Below are positions 37,436 to 49,100 of a stretch of 64,000 nucleotides of DNA, one piece after another. Every line of letters begins with the position of its first letter. Positions within the stretch are counted from its first letter, which is position 1. A model generated the notes under the pieces. The model did no database searches and was not told where the DNA came from. It saw only the letters and a program-made list of their open reading frames with translations. This DNA comes from Watersipora subatra (Eukaryota; Bryozoa; Gymnolaemata; Cheilostomatida; Watersiporidae): NCBI RefSeq assembly GCF_963576615.1, contig NC_088712.1:16537527-16601526 (forward strand), in the 5' to 3' direction. Both the position numbers and the translations under genes were made by a program.

Positions 37436-39865
37436 ATCATTAAAATTTCCAACACTTTTTAACACTATTCAAAGATCTAATATTATTAGATGACTAAATG
37501 AATAAAATATCCCTTGATAACTTGAATAGCCAGATGACCTTAAACCATATGTACACAAGCAATAGTTTATTACTGACAGACATTATCAAGACACTTGGAA
37601 GTAATTGTATAAAATAATTGTATTTGAAAAACAATCGAAGAACTTGCAAGAAAATTTAACCAATCACCGAAATGTAAAAAGTAGGCATTTAACAATGAAG
37701 TATGCGCGTGCAGTGATAAGCCTGTCAATTTTGTGCATTATATTGATAAATCATTGCTTATAATTATATAGTACTTATGTTTACCCCTTCCCCTATATTT
37801 CCCTGTGGTAGCAAAGATTTGAAAGCACTGATATGATGCAATTGCACAACTTCTAGAAAGTTTCAAAAATTATAGAAATAAGGCTACAGACAGGTTTTAT
37901 GAGGTGCCATATATACAGGCAAATGATTTTGTGTGAGTGATTTGTCATTACTTTTGTAAGAAGTAACGTAAGAAGAAAACTATACCATTGTTTTCATTTA
38001 GTCAGAAAAATGTGAAAGGCGCAACTTGTTTAGTTTTGTAAGTAAGACCAAACTTTTGTTACCCTGATCAGGCACTAGATATGCAAAGTGATGACCATAT
38101 GTGCTGTAAGGGTTGTCTACTTTATGAAGAATCATTCAAGCTAAATTAGGTCATCTGCGCTTATTCATTCTTTCGTTTCTGCATGCCTTTTTTTAGTTCT
38201 AGCACAAAAGCTCTTTATTAGAGTAAGTGAAAAAATATATATAAATATAAATATATAGCATGATTGACTCTGTCTAATAATAGCTTATTTTGGAATAGAT
38301 CATGAGATTAACAAATAGCGTTTGAATTTCAATTTATAAATTTTTTTCTAAAACTGTTTCAAATTACTCAAACGTGCATTACCTGAGTAGTTTAATTACT
38401 AATCATATTTCTGGCATAAAAACCTGTAGATGGCTATTTGTTATAATTTGATAATGCACTGAAAACAACTTACAAAGCAGGTCCTAGTCTTTGAGGACTT
38501 ATCTATCATTTTTTGTAACTCTATAGAACTAAACAGTTCTTTTCTTAGATTATTGCCATTTGGTCTATTCTCCTTGCTGCGTAACTATTAGTGGTGCTTC
38601 TACCAAACAAGAAATTACAGTTTTTAAATTGCTTTTATAGTTCAAAATGATTTACTTATTGTCATCTGTCAATCTGATAACCCTCAGACTAAATAAGCTG
38701 CTGATTTACTGACTTCTTATAAATATCTCTTAAAGATGTTTATTAGTTTAAATGCAGCCTATTGAATTTACCTATTTTCACTATTTTAAAACATTTATAC
38801 ATGATACATTTTAATATTAAGAAGTCTGTTAGTCTCACTTTTGTCATTTAAAAGTATTCATAATAATTTTCAGATCTTGTTCAAAGTTGCCATATAAACA
38901 AATACCCAAAGCTATCTTCTAGACTGATGGATCCATTTAACCCAAGTTGCATTTATTACTAATCAATTAGCATCGCTTCTGCTTGAACTTTTTACAGATA
39001 GCTGAACTATTGCTAATGCATTCACAGACACGGCTGATAATATGTACGGTGGCAGTAAATCAATGGATTTAGTGGGAAATATATTAAAGGCGTCATGACC
39101 GTTGCAAGGCTGAAGTCTTTCTATGTTGATAACAAGTGTGTTCATTGTTCGGTATTGTCATGACAACAGCTATTAAAACTGACCCTCAGCTATGTATTTA
39201 GCCTGTGTTTTGGCAGGTTTTAGAACATACTCTCTTTTCAATGATGTACTTTGTACTATGACTGATAGCTTTACTACCACATTGCATTCCATAATAACTT
39301 TACATATTTCTACTCATTCCCCCTTATTATTATGCAACAAAAAAAGATTGACTGAAAAAACGTAGACTTCACGCTAGATCATTATAGACGTATGTAGTCA
39401 CTTAGTAAAACTTAAAATGCTACACTTGTATCTTATATGTGGTTATTCGCTTGTCAATCACCAAAATAATCCTTGTTCACTTGACAGCGCTTGCCACAGA
39501 GTATTGGCCTGTCATACATATTATGATGAGTGCAATCTCTGCAGCATAATGACTTGAAAATAAGACTGCAAGATAGTGGGTGCTCATAATTGAACCATTA
39601 CTGCTAGATTCAGTGCTAAGTCCATTTTTGCTGAAAAAATAGTTTTTTGTTACATAGTTTTAAAGTGCAAGAAAATTTGTGGAAAAGTCTAAAAACGTCC
39701 ACAAATATTACAAAAGCTAGAATAATACTAATGTAACTAAGGTTAGCGCAGCAGAAAATTAATTTTGTTATTCACATTCATGCAATATATGTAATATATT
39801 AAATGCCCAATTATATATAAAGAGTTATATACAAAGTATTTAGATATCTACATAAGCAAACATAT

Positions 39866-39917
<52 letters not shown>

Positions 39918-40839
39918 TATATTATTATTATTATTATTAGTATTATATATTATATAATACTACTTTAATATGACTACTTTGCTAAAAGGTACAGCCATAA
40001 GCGGCCAATATTTAGATTTTCCAACCGAACTCATGAAACATACGAAAAGCACACAAATATTTGCCTGAAATTCACAGAATGGTCAAAGTTGTGTGTCTAC
40101 ACTAAAATTATTAACAAAGCACTTTTAGATTGCCAAAAAATAATTAGTGAGCGCGATATTAACAGCTTTTACAATTTGTTTAGTTTAAAACAATTATAAC
40201 GACACTAAACAAAATGCCAAGGTAATTCAACATAGTAATTATGATGCAATTAATTAGATTGAGCTAAAGTTGACACATTTTAACTAGTTGAATCGTAGTT
40301 ACTATGTTTTAATTAGTTTCTATTAAAACAAAAATACAATTAGTTTGGGATGCAAAAGCAATAATTCTCTGTTATATGTTTTGCTAACCGCATAATTTTA
40401 TATACTTATACCATTGAATAAGTTATAATAATATGTTAATTATAAATTAAGTTATACCATTTTCTCTAACTCTTTGCGACAAAATAAATATTATAGATAT
40501 AAAAATGCTTTTGGTTTAAATGCAAGTTTGTTGCACATGTCTACATAGTATGGAATAGTAAATATATCAGAATTTACTGTGTACAGAACAAAACACATAC
40601 CTTAGTAACGGGCATGTAGAGCCGATATAATGATGAGTAAGTGGCATTATTATCTATAATGCATAGCTGGTATTGTTATCAGTGCATCACCAGCTACTGC
40701 TAATATATTTCAAACTCTACCAGAGCATTACAAACATCAATTGTTCAAACATTATAAATAGTTTTATAAGCATTCTAGACTTGCAACAGTTTGGGACTAA
40801 AAGAAGTTGTCTTCTCATGTATTATTGTATAGTCTAAAT
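37436..40839. other. Duplicated non-coding segments with an AT-rich microsatellite
   Basis: About 37.5-39.3 kb parallels 28.0-29.5 kb and 43.7-45.7 kb. About 40.1-40.83 kb parallels 26.1-26.8 kb. A (TA)n plus (ATT)n tract lies at about 39868-39960. No gene was found. The last eight bases, gtctaaat (40832-40839), are the hAT target duplication. Confidence 0.5.
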
Positions 40840-43367
40840 CAGGGGTGCTCAACCTTTTTAGACATGTGATCTACTTTTATATTTGCCTGCCTTCAAAGAT
40901 CGACTAGTCTAGCGAAGCCCCGAAACAAAAAATTAAAAACAAACTTGAGCCTGTAGTGGTGAGCCTATCACCTTTATTAAGTTCCACATATATGCTTATA
41001 TAATGCAGTGATCCAGTAAGTAACATAATTTTAAAGGAAAAACATTCATTCTCTACCTTAGTGAGAAACCTGGCACTGGGAGGATGCAGCTAGTTTCTTA
41101 TAGTCAGGGTAGTAGCAGGTTGTTGCAAGCCTCATACACGCCAGTAGGTGGTCATCTGTCATGGTGGATCTGTATTTTGATTTTATTATCTTCATGTAAG
41201 AAAATGCAGATTCACACAGGTAGGTTGATCCAAAGCAGGCTGATAAATTAAAAGCACATCTTCTTATGTTTGGATACTTCTCCTCTAACAACAATCCCCA
41301 CAATTTTTCCCTCTCAGTGGTTGCCCTGGATTTCATCTCTATGTCATTTTGAAGGGAGACTATTTCATTTTCCAATGCAGTTGTATCCAGCTGAAAGAGT
41401 GCTCCCATTTTGAAGGCAATGTCCTCCACATCTATGTCTGTGGCAAATGGGAAACACATATATGTGGCAACAGGCTCAACTGATGCAAAGTCATTGAAGC
41501 GCTTGTCAAACTCTGATGAAATGCTTTGCACCTGCTGAATGTAATGTGCACTATTGAGTTCTGCAGAGGTTTTGCCCTGACGCGCAAGTTCGGAGTTCAT
41601 GTGTTGAAAGTAGCGCAAGTCCTGGCGTTCAAGCTTGGTTGAGATCAGCTGTAACTTGCGTTTAAATGCGTTCACAGAGCTGATCATGTTAATTACATTT
41701 TTGTTTTTTCCCTGCAGCTCTAAATTCAGCTCATTCAGAAGAGCAGTAATGTCAGTAAGGAAAGCCAAATCCATGAGCCACTGTTCATTTTCAAGCTGTG
41801 CATATTCCGCATGTTTAGATTGTTTGAGAAACTCTTTTACATCAGGCAATAGCTCTCTGAATCTTTCCAAAAATCTACCTCTGCTCAACCACCTCACATC
41901 TGTATGAAGCAGCAGATCTGTGTGTTCTGCGTCAGCCTCTTCCATATGAGCGCGGAAAAGTCTCCTCTGTAGGCTCCTTGCTCGAACTGAACAAACAATC
42001 TTCATGACAATATCCATCACCTCCTGCATGTTTAATACTTTCCCACATAAAGCCTGCTGGTGGATGATGCAATGATAATGAATAAAGTCTGGAAAAGTGT
42101 CATTCTGTTTGCAATGAGCTATAAACCCATTACTACAGCCCACCATAGCGGGTGCCCCATCGGTTGTAATGGAAACAAGCTTACCTAGCGGCAGTTGGAT
42201 TTTGTTAACGAACTCCATGAATGCTTGAAATATGTCTTCACCTCGTGTATGTCCTTTAAGAGGCAAGATGCAAAGCAGCTCCTCTTTTGCAGTCATGTTA
42301 TCGAACATCATTCTTATGAAAAGGCACAACTGTGCCACATCCACAGAGTCTGTTGACTCATCAAACTGAAGTGAAAAACACTCACACATGGCAATATCTC
42401 TCTGCAACTGGGCTGTGACGTTCTTCTCTATTTCCTCACATCGCCTTGTCATCGTACTTCTCGATAACTGAACGTCTTTGATTGCGGACATGATTTCATC
42501 TTTGTTTTTAAAATCCACAAACAATGAATCAGCAGCTTCCATAAATGCTTCCTTGACCATTGCTCCATCTTGAAATGGTTTCTTATGCTTGGCAAGAACT
42601 TGGCAAACTCGATATGATGCTATCTTAGCTGCTTTGCCTCTCGTATTTGGCCTGGTAAAAATAGACTGCTGTGCAGCTAGTTGCGATTTCAATTCCTTTA
42701 ATTTTATTTTCCTTAATTCACTTTGGGCAGGAAAATCATTCTCGTACCTTTTATGCATGGTTGTGAAATGCCTTTCGAGGTTACCCTTCTTAGGAAGCGA
42801 GATGATGGCTTGGCAGATGAGGCACATGCATTTAGAGTTGGAAATGACAAAGAAATAATCCTCTTCCCATTCCTTGTGGAAGTGATAGGTTTTTTGTCGT
42901 TTCAGATTTGTCTTAACACTCATTTAAGGGTTTATGTTTTTATTCAAAAAGAAAAAACGAGATCGACTGCTAGCAGAAAGCTGCATAACATTTTAACAAA
43001 AGTTATTTTGGGTGCATGAAGAACTATACACGGTTTTGTATCGAGTGCGGACCTATCGGCTTTTTCTGCGGTCCTGTGCTGGGAACTTATGAATGGCGTT
43101 CACGTGTATTTTTGTTGGTCTTGAAATACACAATCAAACACGACTATACATAAACAACGATAATAGGTAAATAATGTTATTATTAAAACTACTTTTTTAG
43201 TGCAGTAGTTTAGTAAAGTGCTGTGCAGCAATAGTAGTTGCTGCTAGTTAGTGAATAATTATTATTTTATGTTGTAATTATATGTTATCCTAAAATCATC
43301 CCGCGATCGACTGCCAAGCACTTGAAGATCGACTGGTAGATCGCGATCGACTGGTTGGGCAACCCTG
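40840..43367 (-). mobile_element. hAT DNA transposon, potentially intact (2,528 bp)
   Basis: A perfect 8-bp target duplication, gtctaaat, lies at 40832-40839 and 43368-43375. Terminal inverted repeats are CAGGGGTGCTCAACC and CAGGGTTGCCCAACC, with 2 mismatches in 15 bases. A single uninterrupted transposase frame occupies the minus strand. The motif gatcgact occurs near both ends (40898, 42961, 43305, 43327, 43345), a likely transposase-binding repeat. The duplicated segment at about 26.8 kb shows the same flanks without the insertion. Intact ends, duplication and frame suggest a recent, possibly active element. Confidence 0.95.
41058..42923 (-). CDS. hAT transposase with BED zinc finger, 621 residues
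   Basis: The protein begins MSVKTNLKRQKTYHFHKEWE. A BED-type zinc finger follows (CMCLIC ... HFTTMH, residues about 33-58). The RNase H-like core has a first acidic motif in FDESTDSVD (residues about 195-203), a second in SITTDGAPAMVG, and the CxxH-type CIIHQQALCGK. The C-terminal hATC dimerisation block contains FGSTYLCESAFSYMKIIKSK followed by TMTDDHL. The length of 621 residues is full size for this branch, which also gave rise to domesticated vertebrate genes such as GTF2IRD2-, ZBED5- and SCAND3-like proteins. It cuts and pastes the element by recognising the terminal repeats. No stop or frameshift was seen. It could be a domesticated gene, but the flanking duplications and inverted repeats argue for a live transposon. 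Confidence 0.95.
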   Translation of the reverse strand: MSVKTNLKRQKTYHFHKEWEEDYFFVISNSKCMCLICQAIISLPKKGNLERHFTTMHKRYENDFPAQSELRKIKLKELKSQLAAQQSIFTRPNTRGKAAKIASYRVCQVLAKHKKPFQDGAMVKEAFMEAADSLFVDFKNKDEIMSAIKDVQLSRSTMTRRCEEIEKNVTAQLQRDIAMCECFSLQFDESTDSVDVAQLCLFIRMMFDNMTAKEELLCILPLKGHTRGEDIFQAFMEFVNKIQLPLGKLVSITTDGAPAMVGCSNGFIAHCKQNDTFPDFIHYHCIIHQQALCGKVLNMQEVMDIVMKIVCSVRARSLQRRLFRAHMEEADAEHTDLLLHTDVRWLSRGRFLERFRELLPDVKEFLKQSKHAEYAQLENEQWLMDLAFLTDITALLNELNLELQGKNKNVINMISSVNAFKRKLQLISTKLERQDLRYFQHMNSELARQGKTSAELNSAHYIQQVQSISSEFDKRFNDFASVEPVATYMCFPFATDIDVEDIAFKMGALFQLDTTALENEIVSLQNDIEMKSRATTEREKLWGLLLEEKYPNIRRCAFNLSACFGSTYLCESAFSYMKIIKSKYRSTMTDDHLLACMRLATTCYYPDYKKLAASSQCQVSH

Positions 43368-43375
43368 GTCTAAAT

Positions 43376-46132
43376 GTTCATGATTTAACAAAATCATTTC
43401 TAAGGGAGGACAACTTCTGTTTAAAAATTCAGTCTCAATAACTTTTGATCTCTACAATAAGGCAGTTATTGCAGAAATAATCAGTTGTAAATATTTTATT
43501 CATTAATTATTAAAAACAGCTTTACAAGAGGTTTAAAAACAATCACCACAGTCTCTGCAACTAAATTATTAATCAACATCACAATCAACTAGCGTACATT
43601 TGATATAACAGTGAGAGTCAGTACACAGCATGCGTATAGCTGATCCTTGGAGCAGTTGATAGTCCAGTTCCTAGTTCCAAAATTTGGAATCTTTTCCTCT
43701 TTCTAGTTTTATACTAAACTTGACTTTTTGTCCTTCTAACCCTTTTACAGGTATAAAAAACATTTGATAATATTGCATGATCAAATAATTCACTTATCAT
43801 AATATAACTTGACTGATTGAGACAGTGCACTTGAATAGCCATGAATTGTTTCTACACAAGTTATACTTTATCAGTAAGATATATGATTCACTGAAGGGCA
43901 TCATAACTCCAAGTCACACTATATTAATTATTTAGGGTAATTTTTTGTGGCTAATACTTAATTGCTATGACTAGACAGATAAACGACAGACACATATTGA
44001 AAATCATATGTGTTTATTTAAAAATAACACATTATCGTTCAACATGAAAGCGACAGAGAAAATAATAACATTAATTGAACATTTTGCCTAGAAAGTATTT
44101 AACAGTAAACAACACGGCGTATAAAACACTGTATATAATTATGTAGTATTTATGTAAAATTTAATCACTAAAAGTACTACTCACACATCTATATTTACTT
44201 CTGGTAGGAAAAAATTGGAAGCATTGATATGTTGCTGTAGCAAAACTTCTAAAAGAAACTAAAATAGTATGGCAATACCGTATCAGATTGGTTTCATGAA
44301 CTACAAGCTGCATGAGTTACAAAATTTTCTTATTGGTCAATATCCTTGACCTTTTTGTAATAATCTACTTTGAGAAAAGGTGTAGTTTAGTTTTCATTGA
44401 GATTAAAAAATATGAAAGTGGCAATTTTGTTAAATTTGCATATATTACTACTATTCTGTAAACAGTTTATGCACCTAACATTTGTTTTCAAAACAATTGA
44501 GCACTGGATTGTAGGAGTTATCTACCCAATAAATATTACTCAAGGTAAATCAACTCTATGATGCTTATTCAATATTTATCTTCTGTATGCTCTCTCTTGC
44601 TATTTAACACAAAAGATTTTGTTGAAGAATGTATAAAAATATAAATTGTAAGATTTACTCTATCTAAAGAGAATCCAAATTCATCTTGGGAATAGATTAT
44701 GAGATTAACAAGGAGCTAGTGATTATAACTTTCAAATGTTTTTGGAAAGAGTTTGTTTTAACGTTTCTTAAAAATTGTATTAGGCCCACTTGACTAATTT
44801 AATTACTAGTCATAGATTATTAGTAAAAATACAAAAAATTAACTATTTCTTATGATTCGATGATGTATTGAGAGCAGCTCTCAAATCAGGTCCTTGAACC
44901 CTGTCAGCATTTGTTTACATTAAAGTTAAATATAGAAACTGACACTTATGTGTTATTGATAATTTTATTTTGTCTATTCTCTTGGTCACATTTTCATCAT
45001 AAGTTTTTGTCCCAAATAATCAATCAGTTTTTAAATTTTATGCATACTTCCTAAGTTATACAAGTATTGCCATTGCGCATTCCTATAGGCCTAAGGCTAC
45101 CTAAACTGCCGATTTTCTAACTTTCAGGTATATTTCTTAGACAACAATTTTGCTCTAAATGCAGCCAAATCATTAATTGCCAATATTTATTCCTTTAAAC
45201 ATGTATACTAATCTTCAAAGATATGTGGGTGTCTCTGGTGTCATTTGGAAATATCTATATAATCTTTTGAGTAATCTTCAAGCTTGCTATATGTACATAA
45301 AATTTTGGTGTGTCGTCACAACAGATATCAAAAGTGACCCTCAACAGTGATTTAGCCGGTGTGATGGTAGGTTCATAGAATATGCTCTCTTTTTAATGAA
45401 AAGCTTAGAAATGTGACTGACAGCACGCTGTTAATCAATCATTTTCACTGCTTTGATTACTAGGTCTAAAAATTAACATGTCAGAAGCCTTATACTACAA
45501 TGATTACTGTGAATATAATTTGATTAGTAAAAATCATTAATCTGAGGGTGTTTACACTAGAAAAGATATGCACCCAAATAAACAGTCAATTGAAGAAAAG
45601 TAGATCATTGCCTTTCTGTTAGGAATAGAAGCCGGTATTTAGCATGATTGAAATGGTGAGCCATCAGCAAATTGTTGAGTATTTTCCAAGATTATTGTAT
45701 TTTAAAACTTAGTATAACGCTGTAATAGCCTGACTTTATGTGGTCACATGTGTGCTGATTAAACTTTGGCATATAATGGTGTCATCTTGCTTGATTTCAT
45801 GAACATACATATGTTTGTTGATGTTTGTTAGGCTGCATATTTAGTAGCTAAGAAAACTTTAGCTAAATGTATAAAAAATCTCTATAAACGGTTTCATTTC
45901 TACTACCAGCAATATATTTTATCACTTATCTTTACTTATGATAGAATATAACAGGCACTTTCAAGCTAACGTGTTTATATTATAAATAGTTTATCAAAAT
46001 AAGTGTAGCAAGTTGTCAAACTACTCAAAGAATTATTGCCAACAATAGAACATGCAAAGAAATGGTATTTGATAACATTACTCTGCATAAGTAGGGTTTC
46101 TGCTGAACTATACAAAAAAGTTGGCACACCAT
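43376..46132. other. Duplicated non-coding DNA 3' of FReD copy 2
   Basis: No gene was found. About 43.38-43.5 kb continues the segment interrupted by the hAT element. About 43.7-45.7 kb is collinear with 8.3-9.9 kb and continues into 45.73-46.0 kb, which matches the minisatellite flanks at 11.16-11.35 kb. Here only about one 51-bp unit is present. Confidence 0.5.
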
Positions 46133-49100
46133 TTAATCTCTGGTGACTCTCATCACTGACTCAGTGAAGTGATTTGATTGGCTCCTCCACATTATCCCTC
46201 CTTGGTTTTCAGCACCATATACTCCATTCAGCAAGGATTCATGACAGTTTGTAAACCACCAGCCACCTACAACACAGTCTTGATGAAATACAATAAAATA
46301 TTATACATTTATGATTTAAAATGGTTGAACAAATTATATTAATAGAGTTGAAAAACATTTTATGATATTTTTATCTCTGTGTTCTTTTTACTGCATTAAA
46401 ATTGTAGTCTATCTAGATATTTTAGTACCTTCCATAATACCCATTATATTATTATAGTATTTTGGACTGGCTAAGTTTATACTTTGAATACACACATACA
46501 ATTTCACACTGAAAGTTAAAAAGGGTGAAAAGGTCAACATGGATGTCTCTTGACTTTTTTGAATGGTGCACAAGTTTGCACAAGTTATCACAAGTTCAGG
46601 GAAAATCCCTAAACAAAGAGTACACAAATAAAACAAACTAGAAATTCCACTGTCATACAGCCCACGACCAAAGTGATAATGGAAAAAAGAAAGGGTACTG
46701 TTGGCTGTTGAGAAAGTAGTTCTCAGCAGGAATTGAGAGAGTATAGTGTAAATGAGACTTGTTTTAAATAGAAATGTTCTAGAAATAGCTTGAAAAGCTT
46801 GGTTTAATACAATAATAAATCACACCTAGTCACACAAAAAATCACACCTAATCTACTACTATCTCAAACCTGTTTTACAACGATAAAAATAATATTAATT
46901 TAAGCTGTAGGCCTAACCTACTGCAATGTATGTATTTTACCAACAACGATAAGGAAATATGTATATTATAACTTTGACATGCAAAAGTAGAAGTAAAATG
47001 GCAAGCTACTGTGTACTATACACAGTTTGAAAGTCGGTTGCGTTGAATTTAGAATGGTTTTGATAGCATTCTTTAACAGAAAGCAAGTATGAGCATTCAC
47101 GCGTCTGAAAGTTCCCTGCAAACTGCAGCAACCAAAATAAAAAATGTTCTCGTCATAAAGGGGCGTTGTAGTTCGGCCCTAGCTGGTACATATTTTCGGC
47201 TAATGTTTTAAATAATGAAACCTTCGGTGATTGGACAAAAAACATAGGCTGATAAACTGTGTACCACAATTTCGAACCTGTAATTTACTCTATGCCTCTA
47301 CATTCATTACAAAAACCTTCAAATAAATTCGATTACATGTAAACAATGCCATAGACTGGTGAAATGAGCACGGGTTTCTCGTGAAATACGCAATGCTGAA
47401 TTGTTCTACTATCTGTCACACGGCTTTATTAGCAGATCGTAGGCCGGTCTTAACTTTTATTAAACCAAGCTCTTCGTTTGCTCTTCGCAAGCGTTTTGTG
47501 GCAATTTTCGTCCAAATTAATCTGTCTATTTGTGTATAATCCGATCAGATGGGTAAGTTTTAAGGTAATGCCGATGGTTTACAATGACTTGGTAACACAT
47601 TTAAATAGGTTTAAATGTGTTTTGCAACGTTATTATACTTTAACGACTCTGCAAAACGATGGTTAAATTTGTTGATGAGATTTCAAAACAAGGGTTCGTC
47701 TCATTGTTGATGAATAATTTTTGTAAGTTGTGTGCACATGCATTTATCTTAAAAACTCCCAAACTTCGCATCCGCTCGTTTAGTCGTGGGATAAATTTTT
47801 TGTTGGTCTTGCTAGTGGTGATTTGATTGTAAAATAAGTTTCTTAAAGTCTTTGTCATGTATGATGAGTGCATTCTACTAGAGTAATTTTGCACCCTCTG
47901 AATATTCTGCTAGGTAAATAAGAATCATGTAATGTACACACTAGTATATAAATTAAAAAAACTTTAATTTAATACAAATATTGCTGACAGACATGGGTTT
48001 TTTGGCCATCAAAGCATTTTCATAGATTTTGCATCATTGGCTATAAACTAAGACTGGATTTTATTATCACATACGGAAGCAATAGTGTATGCATTAAAAA
48101 TAAAATTATATTGTTTCTGTCATAGAAAACTTCCTGGAAAGAACCTAAATGCTGATAGAAGTCAATCTATGTTGAATAATTAACACTGTCACATTTACTC
48201 TAGCTCAATGCTGTTTTCAGCAGCTCGGCACATGCGATTTCTCAACTCCAAGCAATGGGATACAAGTTTTACACAGTTTTTTAGCTTTTTGGTCTTTAGC
48301 TGATTGAGTTCATGACCCAGAGTTAGGTTTTTTGGAGATCATACGCAAAGTTAGACCATGGCGTAATAATTCAGTAAAGCAGATTTAACTGTTTGGAGCC
48401 ATCGGTGGAGCAGAATTTAGTATCAGCTAACTTTTTACCTAATACCTTTTTAACACATGCAAGTTTAACGGTTAATTATTCAGTTACTTTCCATAAAAAT
48501 ACAAATACAAATAATCATTTAGTTGAATGACCATGATAAAATATTTTTATTAACAACACCGAATCTCAAATGCAGTAGAAAAAAAGTTAACAAATATCTG
48601 ATAACACTCTAGCTAAAACTTTCATACCTTCCCAATATTGAGCACAGTTGCCTCCACTGTTGTCTTGATCATGATCAGGAGTGCTGAACTTCATCCCATG
48701 ATGATGGTCCAGACCATAGCTATCTAAACTCCCACGATAGCCATCATTACTAATCTGTTAGTATAGATATGTGTGAACTGTACAAGAATTAATAGGAATA
48801 ATGTATTACAATTCCCTGTTTCTCTATTAAGTTATGGAGACAAACTAAAGAACTTTTTAAGTTAACACATTTGAGTTGAGCTAAACTATATCTATGATAT
48901 GACTCTAAAGACATGATACTACCATTACTCCTAAGGAGGTCAATATTCAGGACAATTACATTAGTCAATACATAACTGTGCTATAAACTGTATAGATGAT
49001 TAGAAAGAATGTGTATATTCAAGAGTGTATGTATATTCCCCTTATGTCTGTCTGGTTACCAACTATTAAAGCCCTAGTATACATTAAAGAATATGTGCAA

